This document shows positions 24,845 through 32,486 of a stretch of DNA of 64,000 nt, one piece after another. The stretch is from Brevibacillus choshinensis. GTDB lineage: Bacteria; Bacillota; Bacilli; Brevibacillales; Brevibacillaceae. The stretch spans positions 3,199,001 to 3,263,000 of the forward strand of contig NZ_CP069127.1 in assembly GCF_016811915.1 (NCBI RefSeq). The letters run 5' to 3'. A model generated the notes under the pieces. It saw only the letters and a list, made by a program, of their open reading frames with translations, had not been told where the DNA came from and did not search any database. Positions within the stretch are counted from its first letter, which is position 1, and each line of letters starts with the position of its first letter. The position numbers were made by a program, and so were the translations under genes.

Positions 24845-25130
24845 TTAAATGTATATTTTACCACTAATAGGAAATGTTTGAACTTTACCGATAAGATTCT
24901 TTGATTTATACGGATCAAATTCTTGAATTTCGCCATATATTCGAATTGTCGGGAGGAAAGCATTAAAAATTTCTTCGATTTCTTTTTTGGCTGATGGCTG
25001 CTGAACTGCTCTGAAAATCTACTAAATCTTCTTCATGAACTAAGACCTTGATTTGTTCTTTATACTGGCTGTTTACTTCAGAACTACACCCACTTATAAC
25101 TAACATCGAAAAAAGATAAAACGCTCTCAT
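24845..25130 (-). pseudogene. Frameshifted small lipoprotein
   Basis: The start at 25130 (site AAGGG) gives MRAFYLFSMLVISGCSS, a lipobox with Cys15, then EQIKVLVHEEDLVDF. The original frame stops at 24963. Dropping one T from the run at 25014-25017 continues as AKKEIEEIFNAFLPTIRIYG, EIQEFDPYKSKNLIGKV and ISGKIYI to a stop at 24845. The joined product would be about 95 residues. Family not recognised. It is either a recent pseudogene or an assembly indel. Confidence 0.5.
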
Positions 25131-25244
25131 ATCAACCCTTGCAGTAAACTTTTTATTTATAAACATAAACAGTTGAATTGGATATATATACCATTTTACA
25201 ATCAACACCTTATTCCTACTAACAAAACATAGAAGCAAAAATCA

Positions 25245-25266
25245 CGCCTCATTTCATTCTGAGGCG
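25245..25266 (-). terminator. Terminator of the FG-GAP/HYR gene
   Basis: CGCCTCA and TGAGGCG flank an 8-nt loop. On the minus strand the stem is followed by GATTTTTG, about 140 bp beyond the gene's stop. Confidence 0.6.
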
Positions 25267-25406
25267 GCTTTCTTGGGAAGCTGATATCATATTAACGTAA
25301 AATGAGTGAATCGCTTCCCGGAAAAAAACCGACCTTTCCCATCCGTTGGAAAAATCGGACTTGATTCCATTTGCAATTGCAATTCTAGACCACTCCTAAA
25401 AAGGAG

Positions 25407-27146
25407 TCATTCCTCAAATTGATTACCTTTACGATCCGTGTTATTGAAATCCAAAGTAATTCTCGTCTTGGTTTGAACGACTACCCAATCGTATACCTTT
25501 TTTACGCGAATCACTTGAGGCATGACATTATTGGTGACAGCTAAAGAAACGGTAACAGTAAACGTACATGAAGCTGTATTTCCAGACTGATCCGTCGCCG
25601 TGCAGCCGACAATGGTCGTTCCCAGAGGGAAGTCCATTGTAAAACTTGCAACAGCAAGCGGAGCTGGAGGAGAAAATGTCTGCGTCATCCCATGGCATGT
25701 GATGGAGGTGACACCACATTGATCAGTGGCCGTGGTTTGAAACGTAATCGTAGCAAACGTTTGCCCTGGTGTAATCGACACTGAGATGTCATCAGGACAC
25801 TGAATGGCGGGAGGAAGGTCTACCACCGTTACGGTAAATGAACATGTTTCGGTATTCCCAAAGATATCTGTTGCTGTACACGTAACTTCGGTCTCTCCTA
25901 CTGGAAAAAGTGAACCGGAAGGCGGAGAACAGGTTACGGTGACTCCGGGGCAGGAGGCTACAGGGGTTGGATAGTTTACGATGGGGCATGGGACTATTAT
26001 GTCAGGAGGGCAAGTCGGTGGTTGCACACATCCATTCAACAAAACGGAAACATCGTCTGAATCCTCGTTTGCAGTTGCGATGTCAATCCTTCCGTCTCCA
26101 TTAAAATCAGCTGCTGTAATGCTGATCGGACCTGCACCTGTTGGGAACTCAAAAGGTGCCGAGAAACCGCCCGAGCCGTCGTTTAGAAGAACAGAGACGT
26201 TATTCGTACCTGTATCGGATACAGCCAGATCGATAACTCCATCACAATTAAAGTCAGCCGCTGTAATGTCAAACTCAATAGCGTCGGTACCCGCAGAAAA
26301 GGGACTTCCAGGCGCTTGCGTAAACGAACCTAATCCATTGTTTAGGAAAACACTTATATTACTCGTAGCGACATTTCCTGCCGCAAGATCAATGGACCCA
26401 TTACCATCGAAGTCTGCCGCCACAAGACTAATGGGGTCTAATCCCCCAGGAAGCAAAGAGAAACTCACTCCAGGAGTTTGAAATGTACCATCCCCATTCC
26501 CTTTAAATACAGTTATATCATCGGTGTCTCGATTAGCAGTGGCCAGATCAAGGATGCCATCTCCAGTAAAATCAGCTGTGACAATATCAAAAGGGGCTAA
26601 ACCAGGCGTAGTGGCAAAAGGACTTCCTGGCGCCATCGCAAATACACCTGATCCATTGTTCAACAAGACAGTAACGAAGCTGTTTCCTGTAATGTGACCT
26701 ATGTTTGCTATTGCTAGATCAGGACCGTTCATGCCATCATAGTCACCGATCGCAATCGAGTAGGATTGAAAAACCGCAGGAAACGCTCCAGTACTGTAAG
26801 CTACCGGTGCGGCAAAGGTACCGTCTCCATTATTCAGTAGAATAAATACGCGGTTATTGGAGGTCTGGTCTGTCACAGCCAGATCAATATGACCATCCCC
26901 GTTTAAATCAGCTGCCGCGATTTGCCCGAGTAAAACCCCAGGAAACAGAATGCCGAATGAGATAGTCTGTAAGACAGAAAACTCTCCTGAACCATTGTTG
27001 ATCAGAATGGAAACATCACCGGAAACGATATCAACCACTGCTAAGTCGATAAAATCGTCTCCATTTAGATCTGCGGAGGTTATGCTGGCTGGGGCTGTAC
27101 CCCCTGTCAAATATTCGACCGCGGTTTGAAAAAAGGGGCATGCCAA
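25407..27146 (-). CDS. FG-GAP/VCBS seven-repeat protein with two HYR domains
   Basis: The 579-residue protein has seven FG-GAP/VCBS repeats (residues about 10-370), each containing D.NGDG..DLA or a variant (for example ADLNGDGHIDLAVTD), enough for one seven-bladed propeller with Ca2+ sites in each blade. Two Cys-rich HYR domains follow (about 375-455 and 457-540; for example TVTCSPPSGSLFPVGETEVTC), then a short tail (VIRVKKVYDWVVVQTKTRI). There is no signal peptide. The start is a TTG with GGAAGGGTG eight bases upstream; sense codons continue upstream without a start. Such proteins are surface-associated; lack of a signal peptide would fit a spore-surface protein made in the mother cell (inference). 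Confidence 0.8.
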   Translation of the reverse strand: MACPFFQTAVEYLTGGTAPASITSADLNGDDFIDLAVVDIVSGDVSILINNGSGEFSVLQTISFGILFPGVLLGQIAAADLNGDGHIDLAVTDQTSNNRVFILLNNGDGTFAAPVAYSTGAFPAVFQSYSIAIGDYDGMNGPDLAIANIGHITGNSFVTVLLNNGSGVFAMAPGSPFATTPGLAPFDIVTADFTGDGILDLATANRDTDDITVFKGNGDGTFQTPGVSFSLLPGGLDPISLVAADFDGNGSIDLAAGNVATSNISVFLNNGLGSFTQAPGSPFSAGTDAIEFDITAADFNCDGVIDLAVSDTGTNNVSVLLNDGSGGFSAPFEFPTGAGPISITAADFNGDGRIDIATANEDSDDVSVLLNGCVQPPTCPPDIIVPCPIVNYPTPVASCPGVTVTCSPPSGSLFPVGETEVTCTATDIFGNTETCSFTVTVVDLPPAIQCPDDISVSITPGQTFATITFQTTATDQCGVTSITCHGMTQTFSPPAPLAVASFTMDFPLGTTIVGCTATDQSGNTASCTFTVTVSLAVTNNVMPQVIRVKKVYDWVVVQTKTRITLDFNNTDRKGNQFEE

Positions 27147-27761
27147 TCGAGATTCACCCTTCCTTAAGAGAATTCCGCTCGCGTCTTCTTCTAAGGTGCA
27201 TGTACTGCTTTAATACAGAGAGTCTCTACTCGAGGCTTTAACCGGATATGATTACCTTACCAAGCCATTGAATTTCGTGATCTCCGATTTGAGGATCATC
27301 ACCAGCACTTGTGAGGCGGTAAGATTTCTGTCATCCTTTCGGGGGATAAGAAAATGGCTTATTCCTGAAAAGGCCCTTCCCTCGATCGAAATGCTTCACA
27401 CGGAACAACAACTCAGAAGTAAAATAAATTACGTCTACATCATACGCAATTGTCTATGATGTGTTAAAAATTGGACGGAGCATTCCGTTGACGGCATAAT
27501 GAATAACCCCGCCTCTTCAAAATGTAGAGATGGGGCTTGTTATCTCGAGTTCTTTGATGAAGGGTTATTTTCCTTCTAATATCCATTCGTGAACCTTGTC
27601 AGCAGACATAGAGCAGACCCACAAAGCTCCTAATCTCTATCTTTATATTTCTTCAACCAGTTGATTTTCAGGTTATTCTAGTTCATTTCCATCCTGAGTT
27701 AGCACTTAGATGCAGGACCCATTGTTTTGGCAACACCATCGGCATTCTGCGAATAGGTTTG
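27147..27761. other. 615 bp gap without a recognised gene
   Basis: A 63-codon plus-strand frame (27268-27459, FLSSFRGIRKWLIPEK) has no ribosome binding site and no recognised domain. An imperfect hairpin at about 27502-27543 (ATAACCCC...GGGGCTTGTTAT) could be a terminator for either strand. Nothing else stands out. Confidence 0.4.
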
Positions 27762-28001
27762 CTATCTTGCTTGCCATGATCCCCCCTTTCTTTCCCACGC
27801 TTCCAACAGTGCGATCTGATCAGGATTTGAGCGTTGCCACTCGATATACTCCTCTTTTGCAAGAACTTCTAACACTCTCATGATACCTCCCCTATTCCGG
27901 CCCGTCTTGATGCACAGCTCATCGATTCTGGGTGTACGTCTGCGTCCAGCAGAGTAATTCGCGATAACCCGTAAAACTTTTCTCTCGATATCAGACAACA
28001 T
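27762..28001 (-). CDS. Small winged-helix DNA-binding protein
   Basis: The 79-residue protein reads LSDIERKVLRVIANYS, then PRIDELCIKTGRNRGGIMRV and EEYIEW, with the order helix-helix-recognition helix-wing of LexA/MarR-like DNA-binding domains. No effector or protease domain is present. Its ATG overlaps the end of the upstream gene by 11 bp, so the two are translationally coupled. Together with the palindrome in the operon promoter this suggests a self-regulating unit. Target genes are unknown. Confidence 0.6.
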   Translation of the reverse strand: MLSDIERKVLRVIANYSAGRRRTPRIDELCIKTGRNRGGIMRVLEVLAKEEYIEWQRSNPDQIALLEAWERKGGSWQAR

Positions 28002-28206
28002 TCCGGATCACCAACAGCTGGATTGCCAGGATGTTGTCGATTACAAAAAACCTTTGTTCCTTACTTGTGAGGCTATACGCTTTCAAGCTGTCACCCACCA
28101 TCTCTAACGGGTGCAGGATGCGCTGTGTTGCATGACCGTCACCGCCGAAATCAAAGATCTGGTTATGCTGATGCTGTGATGTTGCTCTATTTTGTTCCTT
28201 TATCAA
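27991..28206 (-). CDS. Hypothetical 71-residue protein, first gene of the wHTH operon
   Basis: The product is QNRATSQHQHNQIFDFGGDG, then HATQRILHPLEMVGDSLKAY and a C-terminal FVIDNILAIQLLVIRNVV. The start is a TTG with GGAGG eight bases upstream. It overlaps the winged-helix gene by 11 bp. I do not recognise it. The hydrophobic end could be a helix for partner binding rather than a membrane anchor. Possible roles include sensor or antitoxin-like partner of the DNA-binding protein, without direct evidence. Confidence 0.5.
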   Translation of the reverse strand: MIKEQNRATSQHQHNQIFDFGGDGHATQRILHPLEMVGDSLKAYSLTSKEQRFFVIDNILAIQLLVIRNVV

Positions 28207-28229
28207 GTCGTTCGCCTCCGCGTAGAACC

Positions 28230-28254
28230 TTTGTTCGTATTATATGCGAACAAA
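28230..28254. promoter_or_regulatory. Promoter with inverted repeat for the wHTH operon
   Basis: TTTGTTCG and CGAACAAA flank a 9 bp centre. On the minus strand that centre contains the -10 hexamer TATAAT, with TTGAAT 18 bp upstream as a -35. An inverted repeat around the -10 suggests autorepression by the winged-helix protein. It is not the usual Bacillus LexA box, whose half-sites are in the other order. Confidence 0.5.
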
Positions 28255-28411
28255 ACAAGAACATTCAACACGAATTATTTCGCTCCTTTTTCATGCGAAT
28301 AAAAATACTTGTCACTACAGAATTAAGGCAGATGAATGATGGTAAGCCGCTCATCAGGTAAGGGAATACGGCCTCTTGAGATGAATGGATGGTACGCAGG
28401 ACAATATAAAA

Positions 28412-28434
28412 ACCTCATCCATACGCGATGAGGT
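28412..28434 (-). terminator. Terminator of the CBO0543-type gene
   Basis: On the minus strand ACCTCATC and GATGAGGT flank a 7-nt loop and are followed by TTTTTAT, nine bases after the stop. Confidence 0.75.
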
Positions 28435-28442
28435 CATTGCCT

Positions 28443-28910
28443 TTATAGCTTACTTTCAGTTGATTTTGCTATCACCCATCTAACAAATTTAAGATGGCTC
28501 CACACAATTAATAATATCGGGGGGTAAGCAAGGGCTGAATACCACCACTTCCATCCATTGTAATAAAAAATGCCATTCTGTATGGATACAAGTTCATACA
28601 AGACAGAAAAGCAATCCCACGCTAGTAAATAAGAAGCGATCTTGATGAAACCTTTGCCCGATGGATAAAGAGTAAGTACTAGGTAATTTAAGAGTGGGTA
28701 AATGCCTAGTAGTGGGATAAGTGTAATGATGTCAACTCCCTTGTTAAAATAACCGTAAAGGTCATATTTTAAATCAAGATACACATTTACCATTGCTTCA
28801 AAGTACAAACCAAACCAAGTAGTTGACAATATTTCTATCCAAGTAAGGCGCCTGGGGACAATCAGGCAGAGAAAGAAAAATACAAGGATCGATCCAATGC
28901 AAAATAACAT
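28443..28910 (-). CDS. CBO0543-type membrane protein
   Basis: The 155-residue protein has four or five membrane segments (LFCIGSILVFFFLCLIVP, LLGIYPLLNYLVLTLYP, LLAWDCFSVLYELV) and the conserved NGIFYYNGWKWWYSALAYP stretch of the CBO0543 family of Bacillota. No function is known for the family. A second, broken member lies in opposite orientation at 29386-29898, so the region holds a divergent pair of paralogues. It is closed by its own terminator. Confidence 0.7.
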   Translation of the reverse strand: MLFCIGSILVFFFLCLIVPRRLTWIEILSTTWFGLYFEAMVNVYLDLKYDLYGYFNKGVDIITLIPLLGIYPLLNYLVLTLYPSGKGFIKIASYLLAWDCFSVLYELVSIQNGIFYYNGWKWWYSALAYPPILLIVWSHLKFVRWVIAKSTESKL

Positions 28911-29057
28911 AATGTCCCCTGCTCCCTTACAAAAATTCTACCCTTTGAATTAGTATGTACTTCCATATCTCGTTTCATTTATTTGCGTGTAATTTACGCC
29001 AGAACACGACCATATTAGGTGTGAATCTGACGCCCCCCCAAATCTTGGTATCAGGCG

Positions 29058-29291
29058 CTAATTACTATTTATTTGCTTCTCCATTTGCTCGATTGCTCGA
29101 TCCATTTTCTTGTCTTTTCCCTGACTCTCGATTACTTGAATTAATCGGTCCAATTTTTCATTACGTTCTTTTTCATGTTGATGCATTGCTTTCATAAATG
29201 ATATGAAACTAAGGTCCCGTCCCTCTAAAAGCGTTTCAGCGACTATTCGATTGGATTCACGTTTTTTTTTCACGGAATACAAGTTCGGCAA
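29058..29291 (-). CDS. Small coiled-coil hypothetical protein
   Basis: The 77-residue charged protein has a likely coiled coil in its second half (HQHEKERNEKLDRLIQVIE, then MDRAIEQMEKQI). The start is a TTG at 29291 with AGGA about ten bases upstream; a later GTG is possible. No signal peptide or known domain. It lies between the two CBO0543-type genes. The function is unknown. Confidence 0.4.
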   Translation of the reverse strand: MPNLYSVKKKRESNRIVAETLLEGRDLSFISFMKAMHQHEKERNEKLDRLIQVIESQGKDKKMDRAIEQMEKQINSN

Positions 29292-29385
29292 ACGGAAAGT
29301 ATCCTATTCTGTCACGTTCACTTCCCTTCTCACAAGTATTGTTTGGGGATTAATAAGATTATCACAATCTTGAGATGAGCCCTGG

Positions 29386-29898
29386 ATGTTTCATATAACC
29401 ATTTATCTCTGGTCCCTTTTTGCAGCTTGGAAGTGGGCAGACTTAAAGAATTGGAAAAAGTACCATCCCACAATGCTCTTTATGTCGTTTGCAAACTTGG
29501 TCTACTATTTACTTGCCATTGATCAGGATTACTTCTTGTGGAGGTACAGCTACAGTGCGTATCTAAGCCCCGAACTCACTGTTTTCTTATATTGCTTAAT
29601 CGCTTTCCCAGCTACAGTCATCACTTTTTTATCCAACTAACCAAAGAAAATACGAAATCAAATTGTTCACATCATAAAATACGTTGCTCTTTACGTTGTA
29701 CTTGAGGTAGTTGCTTTACACACTGGGGCTATCCTTTACTCGAATGGTTGGTCTATTTGGTGGTCAATCTGGTTCAATCTCATTACTTTTTGTGTTCTAA
29801 AACTACATCACGATCGTCCTTACTGGGGGTATTTAGCTTCAGCAATTGTAACGGGTTATTTATTGTTCCACTTCCAAGTCCCGCTTTGGGATATCTGA
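29386..29898 (+). pseudogene. CBO0543-type membrane protein with a nonsense codon
   Basis: The frame from 29386 (HITIYLWSLFAAWKWADL) stops at a TAA at 29638-29640. The same frame continues uninterrupted to 29898 with PKKIRNQIVHIIKYVALYVV, then GAILYSNGWSIWWSIWFNL, the conserved second half of the family. Relatives usually have Tyr-Pro at this point, so a single TAT/TAC to TAA change would explain it. The full product would be about 170 residues. Recent pseudogene is the simplest reading; readthrough cannot be excluded. The ribosome binding site is weak. Confidence 0.65.
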
Positions 29899-30042
29899 AG
29901 AGCTGGAGCCATCGCTGGTACACCTAGGTGTGCGATGAGGTTGGTACGGATTGTCGAGCTAAAGCAGAGCATTAATGTCCTTTCTTCACATGTACTCCTA
30001 CCAAATTTGGACATACTGCAAAGAGATAGGAGGTTGAATCTC

Positions 30043-30261
30043 ATGGGAAAAGATGAAGCAAAGAAAACCATGCGTTTTTGGATATTTGCAGGCATAGCTG
30101 CTATTGCTGCTTCTCAAATACCAATGTTTTTGAAAAAAGGGGACCCTCAGGAGGACGGACAAACTCAGGAGCAACCAAAGAAAAAGCCTGTTTGGATGAA
30201 GTATCTCATCGGGGCCGTACTTCTTGGACTTATCCTTTGGTTGTTCGATTATTTCATGTAG
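30043..30261 (+). CDS. Small two-helix membrane protein
   Basis: The 72-residue protein has two membrane segments (FWIFAGIAAIAASQIPMFL and MKYLIGAVLLGLILWLFDYF) joined by a charged linker with EDGQTQEQPKKKP. AGGAGG lies eight bases before the ATG. It is monocistronic, with the shared terminator at 30359-30392 downstream. No family recognised. Confidence 0.55.
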   Translation: MGKDEAKKTMRFWIFAGIAAIAASQIPMFLKKGDPQEDGQTQEQPKKKPVWMKYLIGAVLLGLILWLFDYFM

Positions 30262-30358
30262 GATGCAGGTGCAGGACTAAAAAGATTAGTCGGGAAACAA
30301 CAGACTCCAGACGGTCGCTTGGCAGCCGAAGCGCTCCTAATTTACCTATTTATGCAAA

Positions 30359-30392
30359 AACGCTCCCGTCAATAAAATCTCAGGGGAGCGTT
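30359..30392. terminator. Bidirectional terminator at the end of the catabolic cluster
   Basis: AACGCTCCC and GGGAGCGTT flank a 16-nt loop. On the minus strand the stem is followed by TTTTTG, ending the creatininase transcript. It can also serve the plus-strand small membrane protein gene. Confidence 0.75.
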
Positions 30393-30407
30393 GTTTAAGA
30401 CTCTTTA

Positions 30408-31265
30408 TTATTGAAATTCGCTTTGCTTCTTCATCATGTTCCACTCTCTATCATGATGAATCACTCGTGTATGATGCGGCCGTTCCCTAAATATTCGGAT
30501 AAACTCAACTAGCCCCTCAACAGCAGCTTCGAGAAGTCTTTCCCCTTTTTCCTTCGTCGCAACCGTTGGATCCCCCAACGTTCCCGTTTCGGAAATAGAG
30601 CTCCAGTACGGCATCATGATAACCGGTCTGCCTTCGCCTTTGCCAACCAAATCCAGCCAGAAATACTTGGATGTTTTAAATTTATCCATGTCGCGAACCG
30701 CTTTGTCCATCTGTACGAGTTCTTCCCTTATAGCCAGATACATGGAAGTCTCGAGTTCGCAAGCATGATTCATACCTCCTGGATTCTCCGATTCCCGAAT
30801 TTCTTCAGCCAATTCAATTACGGGCTGCGTGTCCCAATGGGATATAGAGGCGCACATCACATCTGGATATTCCAAAATCGTTTGGCGTGCCACTACCTGA
30901 AGCAAGGATACGTTACTACCGTGACCGTTGAGCAATAGAATTTTTTTAAAACCTTGATGGGCAAGGCTTCTACAAACATCCGTGACGTAGCTAATGAATG
31001 TTTGCGAGCTAATCGAAATGACTCCAGGGAAGTCCATTTGATGAGGTGCATAGCCGTGGTTGATAGGTGGGATGACAACCATTTCAGACGGAATCTTTTT
31101 GGCAGCGCGAACGCATACTTCATTGGCCAATACCAAATCTGTATCAACAGGCAGGTGGTGACCGTGTTCTTCAATCATTGCTACAGGAACCACAGCTACA
31201 CGTCCCTCACGAATCACCTGCTGGATTTCAGGCCAAGTCATTTCGGCAAAAAGGTACTTTTTCAT
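30408..31265 (-). CDS. Creatininase family protein
   Basis: The 285-residue metal-dependent amidohydrolase has the signature EEHGHHLPVDTD, then LLLNGHGSN and HACELETS, which supply the two-metal site of creatininase and related enzymes. Members open cyclic amides (creatinine) or remove formyl groups. The ATG at 31265 is preferred because AAAGGGAG lies seven bases upstream. It is the last gene of the 23-gene minus-strand cluster, directly after the iron alcohol dehydrogenase. In this context it probably hydrolyses an amide in the imported substrate; creatinine itself is doubtful because no creatinase is present. Confidence 0.88.
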   Translation of the reverse strand: MKKYLFAEMTWPEIQQVIREGRVAVVPVAMIEEHGHHLPVDTDLVLANEVCVRAAKKIPSEMVVIPPINHGYAPHQMDFPGVISISSQTFISYVTDVCRSLAHQGFKKILLLNGHGSNVSLLQVVARQTILEYPDVMCASISHWDTQPVIELAEEIRESENPGGMNHACELETSMYLAIREELVQMDKAVRDMDKFKTSKYFWLDLVGKGEGRPVIMMPYWSSISETGTLGDPTVATKEKGERLLEAAVEGLVEFIRIFRERPHHTRVIHHDREWNMMKKQSEFQ

Positions 31266-31304
31266 CTTCATACTCCCTTTCTTGAGGAACATTTGTACTT
31301 TGCT

Positions 31305-32459
31305 TTACATGGCTGATTGTAAAATCGTTTTGATGTTATCTTTTGAAAGCCGGCGAGGATTGAAGAGTAAATATCCGTCCTTAGATGCCTGTTCTGCCAT
31401 TTCATCCAATTTCGAATGATCTACCCCAACTTCACGTAAGCTCTGCGGCAGATTGATGTCCTGTAAAAGGGAGCGTACCGTTTCTGCTGTTCCTTTTGCC
31501 TTTTCCTCTGTTGATCTTTGAATAGGGTTCATGGCTAATCCATCATGAATGGTTGCAAATTTCATGGGATTGGCGATCCAATTCCATTTGATGGCATGCG
31601 GCAAAAGGATCCCGTTTACCATCCCATGAGAAACCTCGTAATGTCCTCCGATCACATGTGATATCGCGTGCACAATGCCCAATGATGCATTACCGGCGCC
31701 GATCCCCGTTATGGTGCTAGCCATTAACATCCCGTTGATTGCTTCCAAATTGCTGCTGTCCGCAACGGCAGGACGAATGGAAGAGGAGATCAAGTGGATT
31801 GCATACAGATTCAGCGCATCCGTAATGGGGTTCGCGTTTTTGGAAACAAAACCTTCTATCGCATGGGTCAATGCATCTATTCCTGTTGCTGCGACGAGAT
31901 GGCTGGGCAGCTTGGTGACAAGATTTGCATCGAGAAATGTAACTTTCGGGGCAAGTGACGGGCCTCCTACAATCATTTTACGATGCCTTTCATGATCGCT
32001 GATCACACAGGCTCTTGTTACTTCGCTTCCCGTCCCCACTGTTGTCGGAACCGCGAATAGCGGGATTGCATCATTTTTGAAGATTCCTCTTCCTTCATAG
32101 TCTCTGATGAATCCCTTATTTGTCAGAAGCAAGGCAAGAGCCTTTGCGGTATCGATAACACTTCCGCCTCCAATTGCAATAATCAAATCAAATGTTCGAT
32201 TATGCATCAGAAGATAGGATCTATCAACGTGCCAGACATCTGGATTTGGCTCTACTTGGTCATATACTTCATAGCCTATACGACTAGCATCCAAAACTTG
32301 CCGCACTGCATCGAATACTCCTGATTTGACGATTCCCGCATCGGTTACGATCAAGATATCCTTGCTTCCCTGTTTCCTGATTTCGTCCCCCATTTTTTCC
32401 ACACATCCAGGTCCAAAAATAAGGCGTGTGCCCAAGAAGAACTCCTGATGGTCTCGCAT
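31305..32459 (-). CDS. Iron-containing alcohol dehydrogenase
   Basis: The 384-residue group III alcohol dehydrogenase has the NAD-binding region with IGGGSVIDTAKALAL and GTGSEVT, and the metal ligands in TGIDALTHAIEGF and VHAISHVIGGHYEVSHG. It interconverts an alcohol and an aldehyde or ketone. It lies between the peptide-type ABC substrate-binding gene and the creatininase gene, 27 bp and 39 bp away. It may act on the hydroxy or aldehyde product of the amine oxidation step encoded in the same cluster. Confidence 0.92.
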   Translation of the reverse strand: MRDHQEFFLGTRLIFGPGCVEKMGDEIRKQGSKDILIVTDAGIVKSGVFDAVRQVLDASRIGYEVYDQVEPNPDVWHVDRSYLLMHNRTFDLIIAIGGGSVIDTAKALALLLTNKGFIRDYEGRGIFKNDAIPLFAVPTTVGTGSEVTRACVISDHERHRKMIVGGPSLAPKVTFLDANLVTKLPSHLVAATGIDALTHAIEGFVSKNANPITDALNLYAIHLISSSIRPAVADSSNLEAINGMLMASTITGIGAGNASLGIVHAISHVIGGHYEVSHGMVNGILLPHAIKWNWIANPMKFATIHDGLAMNPIQRSTEEKAKGTAETVRSLLQDINLPQSLREVGVDHSKLDEMAEQASKDGYLLFNPRRLSKDNIKTILQSAM

Positions 32460-32486
32460 CCAATCCCCCTGTCATGATTCTCGCGT

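Noticed and set aside
27268..27459. 63-codon plus-strand frame, first suspected to be a transposase fragment
   Set aside because: No transposase motif, inverted ends or duplicated target could be found.
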